64,000 bases of DNA. It comes from CAJQQY01 sp045106765 (GTDB lineage: Bacteria > Bacteroidota > Bacteroidia > Chitinophagales > Saprospiraceae). The stretch is from NCBI GenBank assembly GCA_045106765.1, contig JBGCFD010000046.1:59223-123222 (forward strand), in the 5' to 3' direction. Made by a program: the position numbers and the translations under genes. Positions 9,239-18,486 of this stretch are shown piece after piece (the first letter of the stretch is position 1; the number at the start of each line of letters is the position of its first letter). Under the pieces are notes generated by a model. It worked only from the letters and a program-made list of their open reading frames with translations. It searched no databases and was not told where the DNA came from.

Positions 9239-11695
9239 ATGATTAGAACTATCCTCCTCCTATCTCTATTTATCTTAGCGAGTTGTAATGCAAAATCTTC
9301 CATTCCTACAACTACAAATACTCCAAAAAACACCATTCTCAAACAGAACATGGTGGATCAAAAAAATGGCTTTTTTAATTTCACATGGGATGAAAAAACA
9401 GGCACTATCCTTTTGGAAATTGACAAATTTGATACTGAATTTCTTTATGTGAATTCTCTTCCTGCAGGAATGGGTTCCAATGATATCGGATTGGACAGAG
9501 GACAACTGGGTGCAACACGAATTGTAAAATTTGTTCGAGTCGGAAATAAAGTTTTGATGATGCAGCCTAATTATGATTACCGAGCAGTAAGCGATAATCC
9601 TGCGGAAAGTGAATCGGTGGAGCAAGCATTTGCGCAATCAGTAATTTGGGGTTTTAAAGTAAAAGATGAAAAAGAAAATTCAGTTATAATTGATGCAACT
9701 AGTTTTTTATTACGAGATGCTCACCGAGTTGCAGCTAGATTAGAAAGCAGAAATCAAGGCTCTTATAAAATTGATAAAACACGTTCTGCCATCTATCCTC
9801 AGATGTGTAAGAATTTTCCAAAAAATACAGAGTTCGAGGCAACGATCACTTTTGTTGGAAAAGCAAAAGGTGGATATTTAAGAAGTGTAACTCCAACAGC
9901 TGAGGCTCTTACCCTTCGGATGCATCATTCATTTATAGAATTACCTGATGCGAATTATGAGCCAAGAGTGTTTGATCCTAGAAGTGGTTTTAATGCCATT
10001 TCTTATCAAGATTATGCAACACCGATTGACCAACCTTTGGTGAAAAAATTTATCCAAAGGCATCGGTTGGAGAAAAAAGATCCTACTGCTACGATGAGTG
10101 AAGCAGTAGAACCAATTGTCTATTATGTGGATCGAGGAGCACCTGAACCAATTCGTTCAGCATTAATCAAAGGAGCCAGTTGGTGGAATCAAGCTTTCGA
10201 AGCAGCAGGTTACAAAGATGCTTTTCAAGTAAAAGTTTTGCCTGATGATGTTGACCCGATGGATGTCAGATATAATGTAATTCAATGGGTACATCGTTCT
10301 ACGAGAGGATGGTCGTACGGAAGTTCTGTGACTGATCCTCGAACTGGAGAAATGATTAAAGGTCATGTTTCTTTGGGTTCATTGAGAGTGCGACAAGATT
10401 TTTTAATTGCACAAGGTTTGATCAAAGCCTACGAAGAAGGAAAACCTGTTTCGCCAAAGATGTTGGAAATGGCCTTAGCAAGATTACGACAATTAGCTGC
10501 TCACGAGATAGGACATACGATTGGTTTGGCACATAACTTTGCAGCAAGTACCAATGATCGAGCTTCGGTGATGGATTATCCGCATCCATATATTACAGCG
10601 AATACAGATGGTAGTTTAAATTTTGATGATGCTTATGATGTTGGAATTGGAGCTTGGGATAAGCGAACTATTTTGTATGGTTATCAAGATTTTCCGAAAG
10701 GAACAGATCATGCAAAAGCATTGTTAGAAATTTTAAAAGAAAATCAAAATTTAGGTTTACGATATATTTCTGACGCTGATGCTCGACCTGCAGGAAGTGC
10801 TCATCCTTATGCACATCTTTGGGATAATGGAAGTGATCCAGTTTCGGAATTAAATCGTTTGATGGGTGTTCGGGCGACTGCTTTGAAAAATTTTGGTCTG
10901 AATAATATTCCGATGAATACACCTCTTTCCAATTTGGAAGAAGTACTAGTGCCATTATTTTTGGCGCACCGATATCAAGTTGAAGCGGCGGTAAAAGTAG
11001 TAGGTGGAGTTGATTATGAATATAGTTCAAAAGGTGATACACCAATAGCTGCAAGAATTGTTGACTACCAAACTCAGATGAAAGCGATCTCTAGTTTGAT
11101 GAAAACCTTGAGTTCAAAAGAGCTAGCCATTCCAAAAAACATTTTGCAACTCATTCCTCCAAAAACATTTAATTCATGGCGAACGAGGGAAAGTTTTAAA
11201 TCCCGGACGGGGTTGACTTTTGATCCAATGGCTGCTGCGGAGAGTTCTGCAAATCATTTAATAACAATGTATTTACATCCCCAGCGAGCTACTCGATTGG
11301 TGGAGCAACATGCAAGAGATCGAAGGAATCCTGGATTACAAACGACCATTAATGCTTTGTTTCAAGCAACTTGGTTTACAGATGACACAGATGCTTATTT
11401 CGCAGAAATTGGGCGAGTTACTGAAAAATTAGTTTTGCAACACTTGATGAAATTGGCGATGAATCAAGATGCAAGTGAACAAGTTAGAGCAGTTAGTTTA
11501 TATAAAATCAAGGAACTCAAAGATTATTTAAATAAAAAAACGTCTGGCAAAGAAATGGAAAAAGCACATGTAATGCATGCACTTTCAATGATCGAACAAT
11601 TTATGGATGATCCTAATGAATGGAAAAATTCTATACCAAAAGGTATGCCTGATGGATCGCCGATTGGGATGGATGCATGCGGGGGGCATTTTTAG
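9239..11695 (+). CDS. Zinc-dependent metalloprotease lipoprotein (DUF5117/DUF4953 type)
   Basis: 818 residues. The N-terminus has a lipoprotein signal with lipobox LASC (Cys16). The next region matches the DUF5117-type domain found before these proteases: FFNFTWDEKTG, TEFLYVNSLPAGMGSND, LDRGQLGATR. The catalytic site is HEIGHTIGLAHN at residues 422-433, the extended HExxHxxGxxH of metzincin-like enzymes, with SVMDYPHP shortly after as a candidate Met-turn. The C-terminal half matches the DUF4953-like region of the same family. It should be a lipid-anchored envelope peptidase; substrate is unknown. It is probably monocistronic: the long inverted repeat at 11695-11817 begins at its stop codon. 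Confidence 0.88.
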   Translation: MIRTILLLSLFILASCNAKSSIPTTTNTPKNTILKQNMVDQKNGFFNFTWDEKTGTILLEIDKFDTEFLYVNSLPAGMGSNDIGLDRGQLGATRIVKFVRVGNKVLMMQPNYDYRAVSDNPAESESVEQAFAQSVIWGFKVKDEKENSVIIDATSFLLRDAHRVAARLESRNQGSYKIDKTRSAIYPQMCKNFPKNTEFEATITFVGKAKGGYLRSVTPTAEALTLRMHHSFIELPDANYEPRVFDPRSGFNAISYQDYATPIDQPLVKKFIQRHRLEKKDPTATMSEAVEPIVYYVDRGAPEPIRSALIKGASWWNQAFEAAGYKDAFQVKVLPDDVDPMDVRYNVIQWVHRSTRGWSYGSSVTDPRTGEMIKGHVSLGSLRVRQDFLIAQGLIKAYEEGKPVSPKMLEMALARLRQLAAHEIGHTIGLAHNFAASTNDRASVMDYPHPYITANTDGSLNFDDAYDVGIGAWDKRTILYGYQDFPKGTDHAKALLEILKENQNLGLRYISDADARPAGSAHPYAHLWDNGSDPVSELNRLMGVRATALKNFGLNNIPMNTPLSNLEEVLVPLFLAHRYQVEAAVKVVGGVDYEYSSKGDTPIAARIVDYQTQMKAISSLMKTLSSKELAIPKNILQLIPPKTFNSWRTRESFKSRTGLTFDPMAAAESSANHLITMYLHPQRATRLVEQHARDRRNPGLQTTINALFQATWFTDDTDAYFAEIGRVTEKLVLQHLMKLAMNQDASEQVRAVSLYKIKELKDYLNKKTSGKEMEKAHVMHALSMIEQFMDDPNEWKNSIPKGMPDGSPIGMDACGGHF

Positions 11696-11817
11696 AATAT
11701 CGAATCTTGAACAAGGAATAACGATTTAAGAAGTTTGACGATTAGTATCCACATTTTACTTTGAGAAGTATTGTCAAACTTCTCCAATCCTTGTTCTGAA
11801 ATCGTTATTCGATATTC
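11695..11817. repeat. Intergenic inverted repeat with shuffled internal segments
   Basis: Outer arms GAATATCGA (11695-11703) and TCGATATTC (11809-11817), and inner arms AGAAGTTTGAC (11729-11739) and GTCAAACTTCT (11773-11783), are perfect complements. Between them both sides carry GAACAAGGA and ATAACGATTT words or their complements, but in an order that does not pair collinearly. Similar words recur at about 60904-60945. Confidence 0.7.
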
Positions 11818-11850
11818 ATTTTTTCTAAAACAACCGATTACCGAATACTC

Positions 11851-12357
11851 ATGAAAAACAACCACTTATTCCTTTTTGTAATTACAATGTTATGTTTCTT
11901 TTTTAGCTGCCAAAAAAAACAATATACTTCAAAGACAATTCAAGGAGAAGAGCCTCGAACTACAAGTTTTTGGTATTATCAAAATAATTTTTTCTTAGAT
12001 CCTAATTTGACAGAATTACGAACTGATGGAATATATTTTAAAATAATTGATACCGATCAATTTGGAGATACCTACAAAACTTTTCGATTTTATGAAGATG
12101 GTTTAGTCATTTCTCATGTGGCCTACAGTACGCCTGAAAAATTAATGGAACTCAATCGGACGACGCAAGGAAATATTCATGGTTATTATAAAGTCAAAAA
12201 TGATTCTTTGTTTTTCACGACAAAAGTTTACTATAATCATAGTCCTACTTTTTATACAGGATTTGTTCAATCTGATTCGATGAGTTTAAATAGTATTAAT
12301 TTTAAGACAAGGGAAAGTGATGATCAGGTATTTTATTTTTTGAAAAAAGAAGAGTAG
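11851..12357 (+). CDS. Hypothetical lipoprotein
   Basis: 168 residues. A lipoprotein signal ends at FFFSC (Cys21), after which the protein is soluble and rich in aromatic and polar residues, for example TSFWYYQNNFF and FRFYEDGLVISHV. I recognise no domain; the alternation of strands and turns (YYKVKNDSLFFTTKVYYN) suggests a small beta-sandwich. It stands alone after the repeat at 11695-11817. Location in the outer membrane or periplasm is inferred from the lipobox. Confidence 0.65.
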   Translation: MKNNHLFLFVITMLCFFFSCQKKQYTSKTIQGEEPRTTSFWYYQNNFFLDPNLTELRTDGIYFKIIDTDQFGDTYKTFRFYEDGLVISHVAYSTPEKLMELNRTTQGNIHGYYKVKNDSLFFTTKVYYNHSPTFYTGFVQSDSMSLNSINFKTRESDDQVFYFLKKEE

Positions 12358-12408
12358 AGTAATGGTGAACGGTGAATGATTAATCTTCTCCCATAATCAT
12401 AAAAAGTA

Positions 12409-12636
12409 ATGAAAACTCAAATAATTAAAGGCATCAATGAGAATAAAGATCTTCTCGATTTAAGAAAATTATTAATTGAATTAAAAAAGGAAGGTGGTAC
12501 TCAGGAAGAAGCAATTCAAATTCTTGAAGAAATTAGGATTGAATTTAGAGACGATGAAAATAAAGATGATAGAGTATTGGAGCTTTTAGATTTTGCTTGC
12601 AGTTGGTGTCAAAAACGATTTAAAATTTGGAATTAG
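12409..12636 (+). CDS. Small acidic hypothetical protein upstream of the restriction gene
   Basis: 75 residues, predicted helical: LRKLLIELKKEGGTQEEAIQ, then ILEEIRIEFRDDENKDDR, and a C-terminal FACSWCQKRF. It has no signal peptide. It lies 46 bases before the restriction endonuclease in the same direction, so it may be cotranscribed with it. Small helical ORFs with this look are found in many bacteria without a known role; a controller protein of the R-M system is conceivable but it shows no clear helix-turn-helix. Placement, not similarity, is the only hint. Confidence 0.55.
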   Translation: MKTQIIKGINENKDLLDLRKLLIELKKEGGTQEEAIQILEEIRIEFRDDENKDDRVLELLDFACSWCQKRFKIWN

Positions 12637-12682
12637 GAGGAAATATTTTTGAAATCAAAAATGAGTATTTAATAAAACAGCA

Positions 12683-13390
12683 ATGGACGAACAGAAACGA
12701 TTAGAATTATTGAACAAAGCCAAAGATTTTTTTCTTAAAGAAATCGTGACTTCTCACGTCAGTAACGGTTTAAAAAAAGCAGGTTCACTTCACAATTATA
12801 ATGTCAATCCCTTTCTTTTTAAATATTTAGCGAACTTCTTGCGAGGCAATGGAAATCCTGAAAGCATGGCGGAAGCATTGATTTTGCCAAGAGTTTTAGG
12901 TTCTTCGATCACGACAACTTTCGGAATGAAAATCCAAAAATTGATTAGTGAATTATTCGAAGGATTTGGTTCAACGACTCATGGAATCGATATCGAATTT
13001 ATCGACGCTATCGACGGTCGAAAAAAATATTGTCAAATCAAATCTGGTCCAAACACCATCAATCATGATGATGTGCAAACGATCTTTGGACACTTCGATG
13101 GCATCATTAATTTAGCTCGGACGAATAATCTTAACGTTGGTTTTCAAGATTTGATGGTTGGAATTATTTATGGTGAAAAACAAGATTTGTCGTCACACTA
13201 TAAAAGTATCGACCAACGATTTCCAGTTTTTATTGGAAAAGATTTTTGGCATCATTTGACTGGCAAAGAAGATTTTTATTATGATTTGATTGATGCGTTT
13301 GGAGAAGTTGCATTGGAAGTAGATGGCGGTGCGGCGCTGAGAATCACAATTCAAAAATTAGCGAGAGAGATTGAGGTGAAATTCAAATGA
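12683..13390 (+). CDS. Type II restriction endonuclease (EcoO109I/PmeII-like)
   Basis: 235 residues. The catalytic core is visible as GIDIEF (Asp103) followed by YCQIKSGPNTIN (Gln118, Lys120), a PD-(D/E)xK site with Gln replacing the usual Glu. An N-terminal helical part (residues 1-95, with LHNYNVNPFLFKYLANFL) looks like the family I know as EcoO109I/PmeII-like. It faces the cytosine methyltransferase tail to tail, with only 13 bases between the stop codons. It should cut unmethylated DNA; the recognition site cannot be read from sequence, and the family name is from memory. Confidence 0.8.
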   Translation: MDEQKRLELLNKAKDFFLKEIVTSHVSNGLKKAGSLHNYNVNPFLFKYLANFLRGNGNPESMAEALILPRVLGSSITTTFGMKIQKLISELFEGFGSTTHGIDIEFIDAIDGRKKYCQIKSGPNTINHDDVQTIFGHFDGIINLARTNNLNVGFQDLMVGIIYGEKQDLSSHYKSIDQRFPVFIGKDFWHHLTGKEDFYYDLIDAFGEVALEVDGGAALRITIQKLAREIEVKFK

Positions 13391-13403
13391 TTATAATCAT
13401 TTC

Positions 13404-14621
13404 TCATTTTACCTCATTCAAAAATTTGACAATCGCATATCCCACTTCCTTTCCTAAATTCACCGGCACCGCATTTCCAATTTGTTTATACTGTTGCGTC
13501 ACCGAACCTGCAAATTTCCAATCATCAGGAAAAGTTTGAATTCGAGCATATTCTCGCACCGTAAACGGGCGAGTTTCATCAGGATGGCATCGTTCCGTTT
13601 GTTTTTGAGCGGGACTACAAGTCAAAGTCAAGCTAGGTTCATCCCAACTAATTCTTCGAGCCATTCCAGTTTTTCCTCCACCGAGGTAAAAACTTTTTTG
13701 CATATATTCTTTTTGAATGTCAATAGGCAAGTCTCGCCAATATCCACCTGGAGGAACTAAATCTAACACTACTTTTTTGTGTTCAGGATATTTTGCACCA
13801 GGAGATTTAGGAACTTTTTTGGGGAAAAGTTCGCCTTTTTTTAATGCATCTTTTAGATTATAAATTTTAGGATAAGGCTTCGGATATTCGAAATCAATAT
13901 CAATATCTTTTCGAATACCGACAAGAATTAATCGCTCTCTTTTTTGCGGTACATTATAATGTATGGCTTTGAGAACATGATGTTCCATCACTCGATAACC
14001 CAACTCATCCAAAACAGATTTCATTCCTTTCAGCGTTCGTCCGCTGTCGTGATTAACCAGTCCCTTTACATTTTCGCCAATACAAATCTTAGGTTGAACT
14101 TCTGAAACTGCTCTGGCAAATTCATAAAACAACGTTCCTCTTGCATCTTTAAAACCCAAAGATTTACCAGCATAACTAAACGCTTGGCAAGGAAATCCAC
14201 CGGTGACAACATCCACTTTTCCTTTGTACTTTTTAAAAGAAATATCTCTGACATCTCCTTCTATCACATTCCAATTTGGGCGATTATTTCGCAATGTCTC
14301 TGCAGCCCAATGATCAATTTCATTTAAGGCTTCGCACTTCAATCCTGCTTTTTCTAAGCCTAAAGCTAATCCTCCTGCGCCTGCAAAAAGTTCTAAAACT
14401 TTATACTCTTTTCTAGGTTTTACAAAATTGCCTTTACCATCTTCATCGAATAGACTACTCAATTCTGGGAACATTTTTAATTGCTCCTTTTTATACATTC
14501 GATAGTTGCTGATCGGTTCTCGAACAGCAACTAATTTTCCACTCCTATCCCATCGCCGCAAAGTTTCTTTGCTTTTACCTAATAATTCAGCGACTTCTGA
14601 AATTGAATAATAATCCTTCAT
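13404..14621 (-). CDS. DNA (cytosine-5-)-methyltransferase with N-terminal MerR-like HTH
   Basis: 405 residues. The first ~55 form a MerR-type helix-turn-helix: YYSISEVAELLGKSKETLRR, then WDRSGKL. A C5-methylase follows: SAM motif LELFAGAGGLALGLE (77-91), GDVRDI, catalytic GGFPCQAFS with Cys145, GENVKGL (182-188), VPQKRERL, and the late RPFTVREYARIQTFPD and GNAVPVNLG motifs. It protects host DNA from the convergent nuclease at 12683. The fused HTH is seen in some M.EcoRII-like and related methylases; it could assist specificity or repress the operon. All catalytic motifs appear intact, so the R-M system looks active. Confidence 0.92.
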   Translation of the reverse strand: MKDYYSISEVAELLGKSKETLRRWDRSGKLVAVREPISNYRMYKKEQLKMFPELSSLFDEDGKGNFVKPRKEYKVLELFAGAGGLALGLEKAGLKCEALNEIDHWAAETLRNNRPNWNVIEGDVRDISFKKYKGKVDVVTGGFPCQAFSYAGKSLGFKDARGTLFYEFARAVSEVQPKICIGENVKGLVNHDSGRTLKGMKSVLDELGYRVMEHHVLKAIHYNVPQKRERLILVGIRKDIDIDFEYPKPYPKIYNLKDALKKGELFPKKVPKSPGAKYPEHKKVVLDLVPPGGYWRDLPIDIQKEYMQKSFYLGGGKTGMARRISWDEPSLTLTCSPAQKQTERCHPDETRPFTVREYARIQTFPDDWKFAGSVTQQYKQIGNAVPVNLGKEVGYAIVKFLNEVK

Positions 14622-14647
14622 TAATAAAATTCTGTATTTATTTTAAT

Positions 14648-14794
14648 ACGTGGTGGTCTGCTTTAGCTGACCTAAAAAAAGTGAAGCGATTTTTTTCTCA
14701 AAAAAAAATTTTAGTATTAAATCATATTTATTTTCTATTTACTTTTTAAGTCGCTGTTCTTCTTTTTTAGGTCAGTTAAAGCAGACCACTACGT
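14648..14794. repeat. Long intergenic inverted repeat between methyltransferase and recQ
   Basis: The gap 14622-15081 has no convincing gene. It holds two imperfect arms of about 45 bases (14648-14691 and 14747-14794) around a ~55-base AT-rich spacer. Both contain CTGCTTTA...TGACCTAAAAAA or its complement. The structure is far longer than a terminator. A reading frame from 14879 (60 codons) shows no protein-like features, and I call it spurious. Confidence 0.75.
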
Positions 14795-15081
14795 GCTATT
14801 TACCGCAACTCATTGATACTCAGCGCTTAATAAAAATGTTGTTTTTTCAAAAAATACCCCTCTTACTCAACCTTACACATGGTTACAAATGTACCACAGT
14901 TTTTATTAACACCAAACATCCGAAAAGGTTCTTTTAAAAAATGTGGAAAACTTATTTTTTATGAAAAAGAAATAGGATTATGTATCTTGCTTTTTTTCAA
15001 AAACAGCATTGGATTTTTATTTTTCAGAAAATATTTTAAACATACTTATTTCTTCATTTGAGGAAATCCAATCACTACATT

Positions 15082-17232
15082 ATGACCTTACCTGACGCTA
15101 GAATTGCCCTAAAAAAATTCTTTGGTTACGATAACTTTCGACCGGGCCAAGCTGAAATTGTACAGAACACTTATAATGGAAAAGATACCTTAGTTCTAAT
15201 GCCTACAGGTGGTGGAAAGTCAATTTGTTTTCAGATTCCAGCGATCACTTTAGATGGTATTTGTATTGTTGTTTCGCCTTTGATTTCGTTGATGAAGGAT
15301 CAAGTAGAAGCACTTCGTGGCAATGGGATTCCAGCAGCTTTCTACAATAGTTCTTTGTCTAAGGCAGCCGAGCAACAGGTTATTCAAGACATTGATAATC
15401 AACAACTTAAACTACTTTATGTTTCGCCAGAACGATTGTTGACTCGTAGTTTTTATGATTTGATGCAACAAATGAATATTAGTTTATTTGCCATAGATGA
15501 AGCGCATTGTATTTCTTCTTGGGGACATGATTTCCGGCCTGAATATACCAAAATGAAGTTCCTCAAAAACTCATTTCCCAAAGTTCCAATTATGGCTTTG
15601 ACGGCTACGGCTGATAAGCTGACTCGAAAGGATATTGTCAATCAGATGGGATTGCGGAATCCTGAAATATTTGTCTCTTCCTTTGACCGACCTAACCTAA
15701 GTATCGAAGTTAGACCAGGACAAAAACGATTGCAGCAGATTGTCAATTTTGTCAAACAAAGACCGAATCAATCAGGTATCGTTTATTGTTTGAGTCGAAA
15801 AAACACAGAAAATGTTGCTGATAAGTTACGAGCCAACGGAATCAAAGCCACTCATTATCACGCAGGACTTTCGCCGAATATGCGAAGTGAAGTTCAAGAG
15901 GATTTTATCAATGATCGAGTGCCTATTGTTTGTGCGACCGTTGCCTTCGGAATGGGAATTGACAAGTCAAATGTACGCTGGGTGATTCATTATAATTTGC
16001 CTAAAAACATCGAAAGCTATTATCAAGAGATTGGTCGAGCAGGTCGAGATGGTGCGAAAGCAGATACGATGTTATTTTGGAGTTATGGTGATGTAAAAAT
16101 CCTTCGAGATATTTTGACTGACCCTGCCAATGCAAGTGAACAGACAGAACTCAAAATGACCAAACTCGAACGCATGCGCCACTTCGCTGAAGCGATGCAA
16201 TGTCGTCGAAAAATTCTACTCGGTTATTTTAGCGAAACGATGGCAACTGAAAATTGTGGTAATTGTGATATTTGCAAAAATCCACCTCAACGGGTCGATG
16301 GAACTTTGATTGCACAAAAAGCACTTTCTGCCATTGCCCGAACGCAAGAACGAGTAGGGATTAATATTTTGATTGGTATATTAAGAGGTTCTAACCAGCG
16401 AGAAATTTTTGAAAAAGGATATAACAAAATAAAAACTTACGGCGCTGGTCGAGAGATCAATTTATTTGATTGGCAAAATTATATCATGCAATTATTGAAT
16501 GCAGGATTAATGGAAATTGCCTACGACGAAGGTAGCTCACTCAAATTGACTGCTGCTGCAAAAGCCATTTTATTTGATGGAAAAAAAATAGACCTCGTCA
16601 AGCCTGCTGTTGCTGAAACTCGCAAAGCTGCCGCCAAAAAGAAAGTGGCCGCCAAACCAAAAAGAGAAAGAGTTCGAGACGAATTATTCGAAGCATTGCG
16701 AGCGCTTCGTTTGCAATTGGCGAGAGTGCGAGGTGTCCCACCGTACATTGTTTTTAGTGATAAAACTTTGGAAGAGATGGCTGCTAAACGTCCAACGACC
16801 GATGCGATGATGAATGAAATCAGCGGAGTTGGTGAACGAAAAATGCATCTTTATGGAGAGCAATTCAAACAAGGTGTAATTGATTTTTTATTAAAAAAAG
16901 AAGCGGCTGGCGAGAAGGTGCAAGGGAGTACGCACATCATTTCTTATTCACTTTATAAAGGTGGAAAAACCATCGAGGAAATTGCAGCGCAACGTGAATT
17001 AAAAGATACGACAGTTACTGCTCATTTGGCGAAAGCTTATGAACAAGGGGAAGAATTAGACATTTCGACTTTTGTTTCGGAAGAAGAAGTCGATATGATT
17101 TTAGGAATGTTACACCTGATGGATACTCCTTATAAGATGTTGGATGTGTTTAATTATTTTGAGGAAAAGATGAGTTATGAAAAAATTCGATTTGCATTGG
17201 CGCATTATTATTTGGAAGAGACAGAGGTATAA
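15082..17232 (+). CDS. recQ: ATP-dependent DNA helicase RecQ
   Basis: About 716 residues from the ATG at 15082; an in-frame TTG at 15058 would add eight residues, but the protein-like start (MTLPDARIALKKFFGY) favours the ATG. The N-terminal FRPGQ is the Q-motif, Walker A is MPTGGGKS (about 41-47), the helicase box is IDEAHCISSWGHDF (Asp139 to His142), and FDRPNLS and YYQEIGRAGRDG complete the helicase core. Zinc-binding cysteines start at Cys374 and include CGNCDIC. An RQC winged helix, an HRDC domain (about 530-610) and a C-terminal helix-turn-helix tail follow, as in Bacteroidota RecQ. It unwinds DNA 3' to 5' in recombination and repair. Confidence 0.95.
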   Translation: MTLPDARIALKKFFGYDNFRPGQAEIVQNTYNGKDTLVLMPTGGGKSICFQIPAITLDGICIVVSPLISLMKDQVEALRGNGIPAAFYNSSLSKAAEQQVIQDIDNQQLKLLYVSPERLLTRSFYDLMQQMNISLFAIDEAHCISSWGHDFRPEYTKMKFLKNSFPKVPIMALTATADKLTRKDIVNQMGLRNPEIFVSSFDRPNLSIEVRPGQKRLQQIVNFVKQRPNQSGIVYCLSRKNTENVADKLRANGIKATHYHAGLSPNMRSEVQEDFINDRVPIVCATVAFGMGIDKSNVRWVIHYNLPKNIESYYQEIGRAGRDGAKADTMLFWSYGDVKILRDILTDPANASEQTELKMTKLERMRHFAEAMQCRRKILLGYFSETMATENCGNCDICKNPPQRVDGTLIAQKALSAIARTQERVGINILIGILRGSNQREIFEKGYNKIKTYGAGREINLFDWQNYIMQLLNAGLMEIAYDEGSSLKLTAAAKAILFDGKKIDLVKPAVAETRKAAAKKKVAAKPKRERVRDELFEALRALRLQLARVRGVPPYIVFSDKTLEEMAAKRPTTDAMMNEISGVGERKMHLYGEQFKQGVIDFLLKKEAAGEKVQGSTHIISYSLYKGGKTIEEIAAQRELKDTTVTAHLAKAYEQGEELDISTFVSEEEVDMILGMLHLMDTPYKMLDVFNYFEEKMSYEKIRFALAHYYLEETEV

Positions 17233-17267
17233 TTTTTATCTCGCCCAACACTTTTTAATATAAATTC

Positions 17268-17657
17268 ATGAAAAATATTTTACTCACAATAGCTGGAATT
17301 TTATTTTTTTGTGCAGCTTACTATATAGGATTTACAAGAACATATGTCATTTATAGTAGCTACCCTAAACCCTACTATCCCATTGAGATAAAAGGAGTTG
17401 GAAACTATTTACATTTTGCCAATAATGCATCTACAATTGGAGCTTCATATCTAAATCAAAAAACTATAAAAGGAGCAATAGTCTCTTTTAGATCAGGATC
17501 ATTAGAAAAAGGAAAAATAGAATATGGTTGTTACAAATCTAGCTTAACTAATGGGTATTTTCCTTTTAAAGGAACTGCTAAAATGCATGCAATCTTTATG
17601 TTTCTTTTATTTGCCGCTGGAAGTTGGTTAATTAGACTTAGTTTTAAAAAAGAGTGA
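17268..17657 (+). CDS. Hypothetical membrane protein
   Basis: 129 residues with an N-terminal hydrophobic helix (about 4-21) and a second one near the C-terminus (about 105-123), enclosing ~80 residues that would lie on the periplasmic side. The middle has ANNASTIGASYLNQKTIKG and a single Cys near CYKSS; no family is recognised. It starts 36 bases after recQ in the same direction and may be read through from it. Confidence 0.55.
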   Translation: MKNILLTIAGILFFCAAYYIGFTRTYVIYSSYPKPYYPIEIKGVGNYLHFANNASTIGASYLNQKTIKGAIVSFRSGSLEKGKIEYGCYKSSLTNGYFPFKGTAKMHAIFMFLLFAAGSWLIRLSFKKE

Positions 17658-17706
17658 AAATATTATGTATAGATATTTATTACTTGACCAATTAATGCTA
17701 TGAAAA

Positions 17707-18465
17707 ATGATCACCCTCACCTCTTTCCACATCCCCTTCGAACCCATCATCTTCGGTTACAAAACCAACCCCCACCTTATTCTCGAATACCTCGCCTTCT
17801 TTATCGGCTACCGCTACTACGTTTTTTTAAGAAAGAAAAGTACCGATGCCATATCCTCCAATAATAGATTATCCATCATCGCAGGAGCAATTTTCGGCGC
17901 ATTAATCGGTTCTCGTTTAGTTGGATATTTAGAGCAGCCCATTTTAGAAATGACGATGGAACGATTTATTTATTTACTCAATGTCAAAACGATTATGGGT
18001 GGTTTGTTCGGTGGATTGCTTGGCGTTGAATTTATAAAATGGATCATTGGCGAAAAAGAATCTTCTGGTGATCTTTTTACTTTGCCGATAATCTTGGGAA
18101 TTTTTATTGGACGAATTGGCTGCTTCCTTTCGGGCATCAAGGAATTCACTTATGGAAGTGAAACTACTTTTTTTATGGGAATGGATTTAGGGGACGGAAT
18201 CAACCGTCATCCCACTTCACTTTACGAACTTTTCTTTTTGATCGCTCTTTTCTTTTTTCTAAAAAAATTAGGAGAAAAGAAACAGTTGAAGAAAGGTCAT
18301 GTTTTTCAATTTTTTATGCTCGCCTATTTTGGTTTTCGATTCCTGATTGAATTTATAAAGCCTAATATTTTTTTTACCTTAGGACTGAGTAGCATTCAAT
18401 GGCTTTGTATTATTTGCTACGTTTATTATTGGAAAACAATTTTTAAATATATCGTTCCTAGATAA
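17707..18465 (+). CDS. Lgt-like (prolipoprotein diacylglyceryl transferase fold) membrane protein
   Basis: 252 residues with about seven membrane helices and Lgt-family landmarks: GGLFGGLLG (98-106), the signature GRIGCFLSG (135-143) and RHPTSLYE (167-174). Canonical Lgt transfers diacylglycerol from phosphatidylglycerol to lipobox cysteines. By recall, E. coli Lgt has HGG, GRxGN and NGE around its catalytic His103, Asn146 and Glu151; here those positions read MGG, GRIGC and SGI. The essential Arg of GR is kept. This therefore looks like a divergent Lgt paralogue, not the housekeeping enzyme. It directly precedes the radical SAM gene at 18623, with a hairpin repeat between them. Confidence 0.75.
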   Translation: MITLTSFHIPFEPIIFGYKTNPHLILEYLAFFIGYRYYVFLRKKSTDAISSNNRLSIIAGAIFGALIGSRLVGYLEQPILEMTMERFIYLLNVKTIMGGLFGGLLGVEFIKWIIGEKESSGDLFTLPIILGIFIGRIGCFLSGIKEFTYGSETTFFMGMDLGDGINRHPTSLYELFFLIALFFFLKKLGEKKQLKKGHVFQFFMLAYFGFRFLIEFIKPNIFFTLGLSSIQWLCIICYVYYWKTIFKYIVPR

Positions 18466-18486
18466 TTTGAATGAATATCACCAGCT

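Noticed and set aside
11851..14621. Genomic island carrying the R-M cassette
   Set aside because: No integrase, tRNA or direct-repeat boundaries are seen, and base composition resembles the neighbours; transfer is possible but unsupported.
14879..15061. 60-codon open frame before recQ
   Set aside because: It is low-complexity, AT-driven (many Phe, Lys), has no neighbours in frame and no domain; it lies in a repeat-bearing gap.
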